Shown: positions 25,898 to 35,782, counted from the first letter of the stretch. The stretch is DNA of 64,000 nt from Winogradskyella luteola (GCF_019203985.1 NZ_JAGSPD010000001.1:62001-126000), one strand, 5' to 3'. Numbers and translations are program-made. Notes: a model not told the origin generated them from the sequence alone.

Positions 25898-27214
25898 ATG
25901 AACGACATCATCCTTTTTACAGCTATAATTGTTTCTGCAGGAATTGGTGCTTTTATTGGACTTAAATTCGCTCAGCTTAAAAGTAAAAGCGATAAAAGTA
26001 CACTTGAAGAACGCCAGCTACAACTCAATAATACCATTGGAGAACTAAAACAAACGATTGAAAAAATTGAAACCGATCGAGAAGCGATTAGACAAGAAAA
26101 GGAATTTTTAAATACCGAACTGTCGAGACGAAATACAGAATTTGAAAATCTGCAACAGCAAAATCTAAAACGCGATGAAGAATTAGTAAAGCAACAAGAG
26201 CAATTGCGTAAAGATTTTGAATTGATGGCTTCAAAAATTTTGGATGAAAAATCAGAGAAATTCACACTTCAGAATAAAGAAAATATTAAAAACATTCTCA
26301 ATCCGCTTGAAGAGAAGATAAAAACCTTTGAAAAGAAAGTTGAAGACACACAGAAAGAAAGCATTAGTATGCATTCTGCTTTAAAAGAACAGCTTTTGGG
26401 TTTAAAAGACCTCAACCAGCAAATGGCAAAAGAAGCCACTAATCTTACTAAAGCTTTAAAAGGTGACAGTAAAACGCAAGGAAATTGGGGCGAACTGGTT
26501 TTAGAACGGGTTTTGGAAAAATCTGGTTTAGAAAAAGACAGAGAGTATTTTGTACAACAGAATTTTATACGCGAAGATGGCTCTCGTGTTATGCCAGATG
26601 TCGTACTTCATCTTCCAGATTCTAAAAAAATGATTATTGACTCTAAAGTATCGCTAACGGATTATGAGCGTATGGTCAATGCAGATGATGATGAGCGTAC
26701 GCTCTTTTTAAAAGCGCATGTTAACTCAATAAAAAAACATGTGGACCAACTGTCTGCCAAAAACTATCAGGATCTTTATGATATAGAATCGCCTGATTTT
26801 GTGCTGATGTTTATTCCTATTGAACCTGCTTTTGCAGTAGCCATTAATGAAGATAACACATTATACAACAAGGCTTTTGAACAAAATATCGTAATCGTTA
26901 CACCTTCTACCCTATTGGCAACGCTTCGCACAATAGATTCCATGTGGAATAACGAAAAGCAACAGCAAAATGCTATTGAAATTGCTAGACAGGCTGGTGC
27001 ACTTTATGATAAATTTGAGGGCTTAGTTTCTGACCTGACTGGTGTTGGCAAAAAAATTGATGCTGCCAAAAACGATTACTCCTCTGCCATGAATAAATTA
27101 GTCGAGGGTAAAGGCAACCTGATTTCGCGTGTTGAAAAAATTAAGAAAATGGGTGCTAAAGCTAAAAAATCACTTCCAGAAAACGTTATTAAACGTGCTT
27201 CGGAAGATGAATAA
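25898..27214 (+). CDS. rmuC: DNA recombination protein RmuC
   Basis: About 438 residues from the ATG at 25898; a TTG at 25874 would add eight. An N-terminal membrane helix (MNDIILFTAIIVSAGIGAFIG) is followed by a long coiled coil (residues ~30-170) and the conserved RmuC core: GNWGELVLERVLEKSGL, SRVMPDVVLHLPDSK and MIIDSKVSLTDYE, with nuclease-fold residues Glu, Asp and D-S-K. RmuC limits recombination at inverted repeats. Ends with FVLMFIPIEPAFAVA and a C-terminal coil. Confidence 0.95.
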   Translation: MNDIILFTAIIVSAGIGAFIGLKFAQLKSKSDKSTLEERQLQLNNTIGELKQTIEKIETDREAIRQEKEFLNTELSRRNTEFENLQQQNLKRDEELVKQQEQLRKDFELMASKILDEKSEKFTLQNKENIKNILNPLEEKIKTFEKKVEDTQKESISMHSALKEQLLGLKDLNQQMAKEATNLTKALKGDSKTQGNWGELVLERVLEKSGLEKDREYFVQQNFIREDGSRVMPDVVLHLPDSKKMIIDSKVSLTDYERMVNADDDERTLFLKAHVNSIKKHVDQLSAKNYQDLYDIESPDFVLMFIPIEPAFAVAINEDNTLYNKAFEQNIVIVTPSTLLATLRTIDSMWNNEKQQQNAIEIARQAGALYDKFEGLVSDLTGVGKKIDAAKNDYSSAMNKLVEGKGNLISRVEKIKKMGAKAKKSLPENVIKRASEDE

Positions 27215-27238
27215 AAAAATATAAATAAAATCTGACTT

Positions 27239-27778
27239 ATGTATAAAACCGCAGACGATTCCAGGATTCAAATCTCTGAGTTAATGCTACCATCTTTTGC
27301 CAATTTTGGAGGTAAAATCCATGGGGGTTATATTCTGGGTCTTATGGATCAGATTGCATTTGCCTGTGCTTCTAAACACTCCCGTAGTTACTGTGTAACA
27401 GCATCAGTTAATAAAGTTGACTTTTTAAACCCTATTGAGGTTGGAGAATTAGTGACCATGAAAGCTTCTGTTAATTACGTTGGCAAATCATCCATGGTTG
27501 TAGGTATTCGTGTAGAATCCGAAAACATTCAAACCGGTCTTAAGAAACATTGTAATTCGTCGTATTTTACCATGGTTGCAGTTGATAAATTAGGAAAAAC
27601 AGTTACGGTTCCGGGTTTAATACTTACAACCAAAATGGACGCTAAACGCTTTATAAAATCCATCATAAGACGGGAAAGTGATGCCAAACGTAGTAAAGAC
27701 TTAGAAGGTCTTTATAAAAATGTTGAAGATCATTTAGAGCAACTTAAGGATTATCGTGTTAAAATAGACTTTAAATAA
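27239..27778 (+). CDS. Acyl-CoA thioesterase, hotdog fold
   Basis: 179 residues. The hotdog signature HGGYILGLMDQIAFACASKHS is followed by CVTASVNKVDFLNPIEVGELV and a second strand set with MVVGIRVESEN. The Asp in the helix is the usual catalytic residue in this subfamily. It hydrolyses acyl-CoA to free acid and CoA; chain length preference is not visible. It lies 24 bases after rmuC and ends at a shared terminator hairpin. Confidence 0.9.
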   Translation: MYKTADDSRIQISELMLPSFANFGGKIHGGYILGLMDQIAFACASKHSRSYCVTASVNKVDFLNPIEVGELVTMKASVNYVGKSSMVVGIRVESENIQTGLKKHCNSSYFTMVAVDKLGKTVTVPGLILTTKMDAKRFIKSIIRRESDAKRSKDLEGLYKNVEDHLEQLKDYRVKIDFK

Positions 27779-27781
27779 AAA

Positions 27782-27812
27782 AAGCCATTTCTCTATAAGA
27801 AACGGCTTGTAT
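27782..27812. terminator. Terminator hairpin between convergent genes
   Basis: AAGCCATTTCT and AGAAACGGCTT pair over a five-base loop with one A-C mismatch. On the minus strand the hairpin is followed by a seven-T run, so it is strongest for the minus-strand gene that ends at 27832. Confidence 0.75.
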
Positions 27813-27831
27813 ATTATTTGTGCTTAATTTA

Positions 27832-28701
27832 TTACTGCTTAATAAATCGCTTGGTTTGTGTCGTTTTATCATTAGATACTCTAACCAAGTAAATACCACT
27901 TCGCCAATTAGATACATCTATCGAAGATTCCAACTGATTAATTGAGCCTCTATAGATACGCTTACCTAAGACATCAAAAACCTCTAGTTTTGAATCTGTA
28001 TCTAATACAGGCAACTTAATAGTAAGCTTATTTTTAGCTGGGTTAGGAGAAATTATAAACTCAGTATTTTGAAGTCTAAAATTAGAAGCACTCAAAGGAG
28101 CACCAGCGGTAATGTTATCCAAATGCATTTCTGCATTAGTAACTTCACCAATCCAAGATGGATTAGGGTTACTTAGTATTCTAATTTCAGTAACGCCAGA
28201 TAAGGTAGCGTTTATGTCAGTACCTTCTGCACTACCATCGTTTCCAGCTGGTGCTGAAATCATGTCCGTTTCAGAAATTGGAATTGTAATTTGACCCCAT
28301 CCAGATCCTGCTGTCACCACTACTGCAGGAGATGAAAAATTACCACCAGGACCAGTCAAAGATACACGGACGGATACATCAACATTTAATGCTCTTACAT
28401 CCATTAAAATAGATCCTACACCAGCAGAGGTGTAATTGCCTATCCATTGCGTTAAGTTTCTTACAATCAATCTTGATCCGGCACCACCTGGGTTTTGCGT
28501 CGTATAGTCTCTTAGATAATTATCATCGTCGCCACTTGGCCCGCCAGTGTCAATATTCTCTGCTGGAGCACCAGAAGCAACGGCTTCAAACCAATTCTGC
28601 TCAGTACCATCCTCAAAATCATCAGATTGATTTAAAACTATCTGAGCTGGTATGGCATAAAGCATGAAAAATGCTAAAAACGTGAGTAAAGTTCTTTTCA
28701 T
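27832..28701 (-). CDS. Secreted protein with T9SS type A sorting domain
   Basis: 289 residues. A signal peptide (MKRTLLTFLAFFMLYAIPAQ) leads into a jelly-roll-like region with FEDGTEQNWFEAVASG, STVRVSL-like beta strands and an AGGSR-type loop. The C-terminal 75 residues are a T9SS sorting domain: FIISPNPAKNKLTIKL, LEVFDVLGKRIYRG, SIDVSNWRSGIYLVRVS and KRFIKQ at the end. It is exported by the type IX system and anchored or released. The N-terminal part looks like a carbohydrate-binding module (inference); there is no catalytic motif. Confidence 0.85.
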   Translation of the reverse strand: MKRTLLTFLAFFMLYAIPAQIVLNQSDDFEDGTEQNWFEAVASGAPAENIDTGGPSGDDDNYLRDYTTQNPGGAGSRLIVRNLTQWIGNYTSAGVGSILMDVRALNVDVSVRVSLTGPGGNFSSPAVVVTAGSGWGQITIPISETDMISAPAGNDGSAEGTDINATLSGVTEIRILSNPNPSWIGEVTNAEMHLDNITAGAPLSASNFRLQNTEFIISPNPAKNKLTIKLPVLDTDSKLEVFDVLGKRIYRGSINQLESSIDVSNWRSGIYLVRVSNDKTTQTKRFIKQ

Positions 28702-28774
28702 ATGTTATTCAATTTTAAGCTAAGTTAATAATTTTATGCCACTATTGCTAAATAGTCCATCGAAAACTATGCCA

Positions 28775-31630
28775 TTATTTACTCAAATACATTTTTCTTC
28801 TAGAGTATAAATCGTAGAACTCATCTTCTTTTAAACTATTGATAAACAAAATACTTTCACCAGTACTCTTCATCTCTGGTCCTAACTGCTTATTAACATT
28901 AGGAAATTTATTAAATGAAAATACAGGCTGCTTTATAGCATAACCTTCCAACTGAGGATTAAAGTCAAAATCAGTGACTTTTTTCTCGCCCAACATTACC
29001 TTGGTTGCATAGTTAACATAAGGCTCTTTGTACGCTTTTGCTATAAATGGTACTGTACGCGATGCTCTTGGGTTAGCTTCAATGATGTAAACTGTATCAT
29101 CTTTTATGGCAAATTGAATATTAATTAACCCAACAGTATTTAAAGCTCTAGCAATGGTGTGCGTATGGTCTATTATCTGTTGCATCACTAAATCACCGAG
29201 ATTAAAGGCAGGTAACGTAGCGTTGCTGTCACCAGAATGAATACCACAAGGCTCTATATGCTCCATAATACCAATGATATATACATTACCATCCGCATCG
29301 CAAATAGCATCTGCTTCGGCTTCAATGGCACCATCCAAGTAATGATCTAAAAGCAGTTTATTTCCTGGTATGGATTTTAATAAGTCGATAACATGAGCTT
29401 CCAATTCATCTTTATTAATTACAATCTTCATGCCTTGGCCACCAAGTACGTATGAAGGTCTTACCAATATAGGAAAATCCAAAACATCGGCAATAGCCAA
29501 AGCTTCATCTGCAGTTTCAGCAGTATCGAATTGTGGATATGGAATGTTATTTTCTTTCAATAATGTTGAAAAGCTTCCTCTATCTTCAGCCAAATCTAAA
29601 GATTCAAAGCTCGTTCCCATGATCTTAACCCCATAGCGTTCTAGCTTTTCAGCAAGCTTTAATGCTGTTTGTCCCCCAAGTTGAACAATGACTCCTTCTG
29701 GTTTTTCATGCTGAATAATATCATAAATATGTTCCCAAAATACAGGTTCAAAATAGAGTTTATCTGCAATATCAAAATCTGTCGATACGGTCTCGGGATT
29801 ACAGTTAATCATAATGGTTTCGTAACCACACTCAGATGCCGCTAAAACACCGTGCACACAGCAGTAATCGAACTCAATACCTTGACCAATTCGGTTAGGG
29901 CCCGAGCCTAAAACAATAATTTTCTTTCTATCGGTTACTATACTTTCGTTATCGACAAATATCTTACCATCAGCAGATTCTACCTCACTTTCAAAGGTAG
30001 AATAATAGTATGGCGTTTGTGCTTTAAATTCCGCAGCACAAGTATCAACTAATTTGTATACACGATTGATATTTAGTTCGCGTCGTTTATTATACACCTG
30101 ACTTTCTAAACATCCAAGCATGTGCGCGATCTGTCTATCACCATAGCCTTTCTGTTTGGCTTCAAGTAACAATTCTCTATCGATTGTGTCAATATTAAAC
30201 GTAGAAATTTCTTTGTGCAATTGGAATAATTCTTCATACTGTTTCAAGAACCACATATCAATCTTAGTGATCTCGAAGATACGGCTCAATGGAATACCAA
30301 TTTCAATAGCATCATAGATGGCAAAGACACGATCCCAACTAGCATATTTCAATTTCTTGATTATAGTCTCATAATCTTTGTAGCCTTTTCCGTCTGCTCC
30401 CAGTCCATTTCGCTTAATTTCTAAAGATTGTGTTGCTTTATGCAGTGCTTCTTGGAAAGAACGCCCTATTGCCATAACTTCACCTACGGCTTTCATCTGC
30501 AAACCAAGGGTTCTGTCCGAACCTTCGAACTTATCAAAATTCCAACGTGGAATTTTAACAATGACATAATCTAATGTAGGCTCGAATAGTGCCGATGTTG
30601 ACTTTGTAATTTGATTGCTCAATTCGTCCAAAGTGTAACCTAAAGCCAGTTTTGCCGCTATTTTTGCTATAGGATAACCTGTTGCTTTACTCGCTAATGC
30701 TGAGGAACGTGATACACGTGGATTAATCTCAATCGCTATAATTTCTTCCTCTTTATCTGGGCTTACTGCAAATTGCACATTACAGCCTCCTGCAAAATCA
30801 CCAATACTACGCATCATGTGAATTGCCATATCCCGCATTCTTTGAAATGTCTTATCAGATAAGGTCATTGCTGGTGCTACGGTAATGGAATCCCCTGTAT
30901 GAATTCCCATAGGATCCATATTCTCTATGGTACAAATAATAACTACATTATCGTTTTTATCTCGTAATAATTCTAACTCATACTCTTTCCAGCCCAATAA
31001 TGCTTTATCTATCATTACCTCATGGATTGGAGAAATTTCCAATCCTCGGGTTAAGGATTCATCAAATTCTTTTTCATCATATACAATGGAAGCTCCTGCT
31101 CCACCCAATGTAAACGACGCTCTAATACATAAAGGAAAACCAAACTCTTGCGCTATCTCCTTACCTTTTAAAAAAGATGTTGCCGTTTCTTGCGGTGCCA
31201 TACCAACACCAATCTTTGTCATTAGATTTCTAAACTGCTCTCTATCTTCTGTAATGTTAATAGCATCAATATCTACACCTATAATTTCAACATTAAAATC
31301 TTCCCAAATTCCTTTTTCATCTGCTTCGATACATAGGTTTAAAGCTGTTTGTCCACCCATTGTTGGTAAAACTGCATCAATTTGAGGATGCTCCTTTAAA
31401 ATTTTTATGATAGACTTTGTTGTTAATGGCAATAGATACACATGGTCTGCCATTGTTGGGTCTGTCATAATCGTTGCAGGATTGGAATTGATAAGAATCG
31501 TTTCTATTCCGTCTTCTCGTAACGAGCGTAATGCTTGAGATCCTGAATAATCGAATTCGCAGGCTTGGCCAATAATAATTGGACCAGAACCGATAAGTAA
31601 AATAGATTTGATGTTTTTGTCTTTTGGCAT
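28775..31630 (-). CDS. carB: Carbamoyl-phosphate synthase large subunit, lacking the allosteric domain
   Basis: The large subunit makes carbamoyl phosphate for pyrimidine and arginine synthesis. Two ATP-grasp halves are visible: GSGPIIIGQACEFDYSGSQA and GSGPNRIGQGIEFDYCCVH at the starts, with GGQTALNL and GGQTALKL. The oligomerisation region sits between them. The protein has 951 residues against about 1070 in E. coli; it stops shortly after LGPEMKSTGE, where the MGS-like allosteric domain (UMP, IMP, ornithine) would begin. It follows rpmH on the same strand, separated by a terminator. Confidence 0.96.
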   Translation of the reverse strand: MPKDKNIKSILLIGSGPIIIGQACEFDYSGSQALRSLREDGIETILINSNPATIMTDPTMADHVYLLPLTTKSIIKILKEHPQIDAVLPTMGGQTALNLCIEADEKGIWEDFNVEIIGVDIDAINITEDREQFRNLMTKIGVGMAPQETATSFLKGKEIAQEFGFPLCIRASFTLGGAGASIVYDEKEFDESLTRGLEISPIHEVMIDKALLGWKEYELELLRDKNDNVVIICTIENMDPMGIHTGDSITVAPAMTLSDKTFQRMRDMAIHMMRSIGDFAGGCNVQFAVSPDKEEEIIAIEINPRVSRSSALASKATGYPIAKIAAKLALGYTLDELSNQITKSTSALFEPTLDYVIVKIPRWNFDKFEGSDRTLGLQMKAVGEVMAIGRSFQEALHKATQSLEIKRNGLGADGKGYKDYETIIKKLKYASWDRVFAIYDAIEIGIPLSRIFEITKIDMWFLKQYEELFQLHKEISTFNIDTIDRELLLEAKQKGYGDRQIAHMLGCLESQVYNKRRELNINRVYKLVDTCAAEFKAQTPYYYSTFESEVESADGKIFVDNESIVTDRKKIIVLGSGPNRIGQGIEFDYCCVHGVLAASECGYETIMINCNPETVSTDFDIADKLYFEPVFWEHIYDIIQHEKPEGVIVQLGGQTALKLAEKLERYGVKIMGTSFESLDLAEDRGSFSTLLKENNIPYPQFDTAETADEALAIADVLDFPILVRPSYVLGGQGMKIVINKDELEAHVIDLLKSIPGNKLLLDHYLDGAIEAEADAICDADGNVYIIGIMEHIEPCGIHSGDSNATLPAFNLGDLVMQQIIDHTHTIARALNTVGLINIQFAIKDDTVYIIEANPRASRTVPFIAKAYKEPYVNYATKVMLGEKKVTDFDFNPQLEGYAIKQPVFSFNKFPNVNKQLGPEMKSTGESILFINSLKEDEFYDLYSRRKMYLSK

Positions 31631-31721
31631 GAGATTGTTTTTTAGTATTATGCCAAATAAACTTCAAAATCATTGATTCGGAAATTCATTTGGCTTTGCA
31701 AAAATAAATATCAATAGGGTA

Positions 31722-31754
31722 TAAAAAAAGGTGTTACACCTAAGTAACACCTTT
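31722..31754 (-). terminator. rpmH terminator
   Basis: On the minus strand AAAGGTGTTAC and GTAACACCTTT form an 11-bp stem with a six-base loop, followed by a T run. It lies 24 bases after the rpmH stop and separates it from carB. Confidence 0.9.
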
Positions 31755-31777
31755 AAAATATTAACAATTGTTAATCA

Positions 31778-31939
31778 TTATTTTTTATGTCTTAATTCTG
31801 AAGATACAGACAATTTCTTTCTTCCTTTAGCTCTTCTACGCGCTAAAACTTTTCTTCCGTTTACAGAAGCCATTCTTTCTCTAAAACCGTGCTTGTTTCT
31901 TCTCTTTCTCTTTGACGGTTGAAACGTTCTTTTTGGCAT
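31778..31939 (-). CDS. rpmH: 50S ribosomal protein L34
   Basis: A 53-residue protein: [19 protein letters not shown], then [20 protein letters not shown], ending SELRHKK. This is a complete, highly basic bL34. Its start is the ATG at 31939. A consensus promoter lies at 32005-32034 and a strong terminator follows, so it is transcribed alone. Unlike in many bacteria, the usual neighbours rnpA and dnaA are not next to it here. Confidence 0.98.
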   Translation of the reverse strand: MPKRTFQPSKRKRRNKHGFRERMASVNGRKVLARRRAKGRKKLSVSSELRHKK

Positions 31940-32004
31940 GTCTTATCTTTTTAAAAAATCTTATATACTTATTTAACGTTTGAGTGCTATCTCAAAACTG
32001 CGTG

Positions 32005-32034
32005 CAAATATACAACAAGTTTTTACTTTAGCAA
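32005..32034 (-). promoter_or_regulatory. rpmH promoter
   Basis: On the minus strand TTG (32034-32032) and TATATTTG (32012-32005) are separated by 19 bases, matching the Bacteroidota consensus. The leader to the rpmH ATG is about 60 bases. Confidence 0.7.
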
Positions 32035-32100
32035 GTGCCAAAATAAAAATATTTCAACAGAATTTTATTAACTTTGCCAACCTTAAAAACTAAGCGAACT

Positions 32101-32679
32101 ATGTTCAATAAAAATATAAAGTTAGTCATTGCTGCATTAATTATTGGTTATGCTATATACCAATTCACTGAAGGTTACATAGGCAATGGTGTAATGTATA
32201 TACTCCTTTCAACAATATTTATTTTTCTTTATTTTAAAAATGAATTGATTTTGTTGGCCTTCTTAAGATTACGTAAGCAAGATTTCCCCGGTGCAAAGAA
32301 ATGGCTGGATAAAATAAAAAATCCTGAAGCAGCTTTGGTAAAAAAGCAACAAGGTTATTTAAATTACCTGAATGGAATTATGGTTTCCCAAACCAATATG
32401 AATGAAGCCGAGAAGTATTTTAAAAAGGCAATTAGTCTAGGCTTATCTATGGACCATGATTTGGCTATGGCAAAATTGAATTTAGCAGGAATAGCATTTT
32501 CTAAACGTCGTAAACAGGAAGCGCAAAAATTATTATCCGAAGCAGAAAAACTAGATAAAAGAGATATGCTTGCTGAGCAAATTAAAATGATGAAGCAACA
32601 GATGAAAAAAGCTGCGATACCAAAGCAGCATTATGGCCAACCTACTTCAGCCAGACAACATCGCAGAAGTCGAAGATAA
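32101..32679 (+). CDS. Membrane-anchored tetratricopeptide-like protein
   Basis: About 192 residues from the ATG at 32101; the upstream TTG at 32074 would add nine. Two hydrophobic segments at the N-terminus (LVIAALIIGYAIYQF; GVMYILLSTIFIFLYF) precede a helical region with TPR-like periodicity (KQQGYLNYLNGIMVSQTNMNEAEKYFKKAISLG, in part) and a highly basic tail (QHRRSRR). No partner is identified. It ends four bases before the convergent cardiolipin synthase gene. Confidence 0.7.
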   Translation: MFNKNIKLVIAALIIGYAIYQFTEGYIGNGVMYILLSTIFIFLYFKNELILLAFLRLRKQDFPGAKKWLDKIKNPEAALVKKQQGYLNYLNGIMVSQTNMNEAEKYFKKAISLGLSMDHDLAMAKLNLAGIAFSKRRKQEAQKLLSEAEKLDKRDMLAEQIKMMKQQMKKAAIPKQHYGQPTSARQHRRSRR

Positions 32680-32683
32680 GTAT

Positions 32684-34132
32684 CTATAGTAACGGAGCCG
32701 CTAATCTAGCAATGGCTTCAATAAATTTAGTGGTTTTAGAACGGTTTTTCCAAGATTGATAATCTATTTTTTCGGAATCCTTTAAGTCGTCATTGAAAAG
32801 ATTTTTGAGTTCTTCACAAAAATCTTTTTCATACACCAGTGCATTGACTTCAAAATTTATATTAAAACTTCTATAATCCATATTTGCGGTTCCTACGGTA
32901 CCAAAAACGCCATCGACAACCATAGTCTTGGCATGTATAAAACCCTTGTTGTATTGATAAACCTCTACTCCAGCCTCTAACAATTGCTCTAAATATGAGT
33001 TGGTCGCATACTCCGCAACCCATGAATCTGATTTTTTTGGAACAATAACCTTTACATCCAAATTACTACGTGCTGCCACTTGCAATGCTGTAATGATTTC
33101 ATCGTTTGGAATAAAGTATGGGGTCGTAATATATATTGAATCTACTGCGTTGGTAATGGCCACAAAAATAGCTTCCATAATATTAGACCAATCCGTATCT
33201 GGTCCGCTTGCTGCAATTTGAAGCGGAACGTTCTCTTTGATATTATGGTTTGGAAAATAGTCCTTAGAGATTTTGAGTTCCTCACCGCTGGCAAAGTCCC
33301 ACGTTGTGAAAAATAAAATCTGAAGCGGTTTTACGGCTTCTCCTTCAATTCTTAAATGGGTGTCTCTCCAGTACCGTTTGTTGTTTGAATTCACATAATT
33401 ATCCGAGACATTGATACCGCCAACATAGCCTATCTTACCATCAATTACTATAATTTTTCTATGGTCGCGATAGTTCATCTTTCCTGTAGAGCCCGAAAAC
33501 AAAACTGGCATAAAAGCATGCATCTCAACACCGCTTTGCTTGATTTTTGCTTTCATTTTGGATGAAATATTACTACCTACATCATCTATAACAATTCTAA
33601 CATTAATTCCTTCCTTTGATTTTTTGCAAAGTTCATTTAGCAGTTCTGTTCCTATAATATCATCTTTGATAATAAAGTATTCTAAATGTATATGATGCTC
33701 TGCTTTTTTAATGTCTTCAAATAGTAATTTGAATTTTGCGTCACCATCTTTAATCAACTCCACCTTATTATTGATGGTCATTTTTGACTTTTCGCTATTG
33801 TACAATAAAGGAATGAGCTTGGATTTTTCATCCAATAATAGGTCTACTTCTTCAATTTCTTTGGTACCCAGTTCAAGTTCTTCTTGAACTTTCTTTACCA
33901 CAGATTGATTGAGTACGTTTTTTCTACTAAAGATTTTAGATTTACGATATTCTTGTCCGAATAGATAATAAACCAACAAGCCTATAAATGGAAAAACCAA
34001 TAAAACAATAATGTAACTTAATGTTTTTGTTGGGTTTAAGCGTTTAAACAGAATCGTAGCTACTGCAGAAAGTGCTAAAACATAGTTTAGAGCTATGAGA
34101 ATCTGCCAAATATGATTTTTTACATACTCCAA
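32684..34132 (-). CDS. cls: Cardiolipin synthase, phospholipase D family
   Basis: 482 residues. Two N-terminal membrane helices are followed by two HKD motifs: HRKIIVIDGKIGYVGG and HAKTMVVDGVFGTVGTANMD. Both catalytic His-Lys-Asp sets are complete. The enzyme joins two phosphatidylglycerols to cardiolipin in the inner membrane. The start lies three bases after the stop of the lytic transglycosylase gene, so both are probably in one operon with the hydrolase gene further upstream. Confidence 0.95.
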   Translation of the reverse strand: MEYVKNHIWQILIALNYVLALSAVATILFKRLNPTKTLSYIIVLLVFPFIGLLVYYLFGQEYRKSKIFSRKNVLNQSVVKKVQEELELGTKEIEEVDLLLDEKSKLIPLLYNSEKSKMTINNKVELIKDGDAKFKLLFEDIKKAEHHIHLEYFIIKDDIIGTELLNELCKKSKEGINVRIVIDDVGSNISSKMKAKIKQSGVEMHAFMPVLFSGSTGKMNYRDHRKIIVIDGKIGYVGGINVSDNYVNSNNKRYWRDTHLRIEGEAVKPLQILFFTTWDFASGEELKISKDYFPNHNIKENVPLQIAASGPDTDWSNIMEAIFVAITNAVDSIYITTPYFIPNDEIITALQVAARSNLDVKVIVPKKSDSWVAEYATNSYLEQLLEAGVEVYQYNKGFIHAKTMVVDGVFGTVGTANMDYRSFNINFEVNALVYEKDFCEELKNLFNDDLKDSEKIDYQSWKNRSKTTKFIEAIARLAAPLL

Positions 34133-34135
34133 TCC

Positions 34136-35071
34136 TTAAGGTTTAGATGTGTAGTAACCTTCTTTAGGGATTTCTATTGTGTATAATTTCCTGGATTTGT
34201 TGTTTAAATGGTTTTCTCTCAACCAAGGGTTGTGCAACTTTAGAATTTTATAATTGATCCCGAATCGTTTTGCAAATTGTGAAAAATCAGTTACCGCAGT
34301 ATCTACTTCAACTTTGTATGTTGGTATGTATTTGTATAAATCACTTTGATTAAAATTAAAACCGTATTTCGAAGGATTACTCATAATTTCTTTCAAGGCT
34401 AAAATTCTAAAAACATATCTTTCAGTCTCATCTGGCAATAGCGCATCATAATAACTATCAACTTGTTGGGTTTTAAGGCGTTTTGATACACCATAAATTC
34501 CTGCATTATATGAAGCGGCAGCTAAAGTCCAACTTCCAAAACGTTCTTTTGCCTTCTTCAAATATTCGGCTGCAACTTTTGTTGACTTTTCTATATGGTA
34601 ACGCTCATCAACATTTTCATTTATTTCCAATCCATATTCTTTACCTGTTTCACGCATAAAATGCCACATTCCTGCAGCACCAGCACTTGAGGTCTCATCT
34701 ATAAATCCACTTTCAGCCAAAGCCAAAAATTTAAAATCGTCTGGTAAATCGTATTTTTTTAGTAATGGTTCTAAAATAGGGAAATATTTTTGAGCTCGCT
34801 TTAATAAAAGCAACCCATTAGACTGCCAATAAGTATTTACCAACAATTCCCTATCCATACGTTCATAAATATCCGGATTCTCCATAGGAACCATTTCTCC
34901 TGCAAAGTTTAAACCCTCTGGCATCTCCAAGGCATAGACATTATAATCGTTTACAATTGGCTGCTCTTTTCCTAAGGTATCGTCTGATGGTGCTTTTTGC
35001 ATCGAAAAGATAAAAAGACCAGAAATGCAGACCAATCCTAATGCGGCTAATATATTTTTTAAATTTTGCAT
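34136..35071 (-). CDS. Lytic murein transglycosylase, MltD-like SLT domain
   Basis: 311 residues with an N-terminal hydrophobic anchor (ILAALGLVCISGLFIFS). The SLT domain is clear: ALAESGFIDETSSAGAAGMWHFM, with catalytic Glu in the first part and the GxxGxW/M segment, then ASYNAGIYGV. The enzyme cuts peptidoglycan with formation of 1,6-anhydro-muramic acid. A C-terminal region (ITEFAKRF-like, reading FSQFAKRFGINYKILKLHNPWL) resembles a LysM motif. It lies 48 bases after the hydrolase gene. Confidence 0.9.
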   Translation of the reverse strand: MQNLKNILAALGLVCISGLFIFSMQKAPSDDTLGKEQPIVNDYNVYALEMPEGLNFAGEMVPMENPDIYERMDRELLVNTYWQSNGLLLLKRAQKYFPILEPLLKKYDLPDDFKFLALAESGFIDETSSAGAAGMWHFMRETGKEYGLEINENVDERYHIEKSTKVAAEYLKKAKERFGSWTLAAASYNAGIYGVSKRLKTQQVDSYYDALLPDETERYVFRILALKEIMSNPSKYGFNFNQSDLYKYIPTYKVEVDTAVTDFSQFAKRFGINYKILKLHNPWLRENHLNNKSRKLYTIEIPKEGYYTSKP

Positions 35072-35119
35072 GGCATCTTATTTTTTTACAATGTAAAAAA
35101 TCTATTGAATTATACCAAC

Positions 35120-35782
35120 CTAAGCTTCAATAAGTTTAGGTATATTTTCATTAAACCACTTATACTTATTAATAATCATAATATGCGTGCCCCCTTTTAT
35201 AACAATACAATTACCTTCGCAGGAATGCGGAAAAACAACGTCTTTATCTCCGTGAATGTAAATGGCATTAGGATGAGGCTCTGCTTGTTCCCAACACACC
35301 ACTTGTTTAATGGCCCAATCCAAATAGACTTTATCACTTACCGAAAGGTATTTTTTGTATAAATCCACACGTTTTTTAATCGTTTCGCCAAGCGCATATT
35401 TAGCCAACAAATCGATATTGCTAACCAATTGCGTTGGCAGAATTTTATAGGCTTTGGTAATTTTGAGCAACTTTAATCGTTTTGGCAATTCATGATGCGA
35501 TTTCACACTAGATACCACAAAGAGCTTTTTTAAGTTTAAAAATTGACTCATTTCCTGTACCAACATACCTCCAAAAGAAACACCGAGCAATACCGCATTA
35601 TCGTGTTCTATATATTTGCACATACGTTTTGCGTAATCTTGTAATGTTTCATTTTTATTAGGTATCTGCCACTCTAACCAGTGGATTTTATAATTTTCCT
35701 CTGGTAATTTAATGTGCTCAAAAATGGTTGGATTTGCTGCCATACCTGGCATTAAGTAAACATGTGTAACATTAGAATCCAT
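35120..35782 (-). CDS. Small alpha/beta hydrolase
   Basis: 220 residues. A GVSFGG nucleophile elbow with Ser (near residue 70), an Asp in HGDKDVVFP and a His in KGGTHIMIIN complete the triad. The N-terminal YLMPGMAANPTIF is the oxyanion-loop region. There is no signal peptide, so it is cytosolic. The substrate cannot be told. It probably leads an operon with the lytic transglycosylase and cls. Confidence 0.85.
   Translation of the reverse strand: MDSNVTHVYLMPGMAANPTIFEHIKLPEENYKIHWLEWQIPNKNETLQDYAKRMCKYIEHDNAVLLGVSFGGMLVQEMSQFLNLKKLFVVSSVKSHHELPKRLKLLKITKAYKILPTQLVSNIDLLAKYALGETIKKRVDLYKKYLSVSDKVYLDWAIKQVVCWEQAEPHPNAIYIHGDKDVVFPHSCEGNCIVIKGGTHIMIINKYKWFNENIPKLIEA

Noticed and set aside
30927..31385. 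A 152-codon plus-strand frame inside carB
   Set aside because: It is antisense to an intact carB and resembles no protein.
31731..31922. A plus-strand frame of 63 codons opposite rpmH
   Set aside because: It is antisense to the L34 gene, which is real by its sequence.
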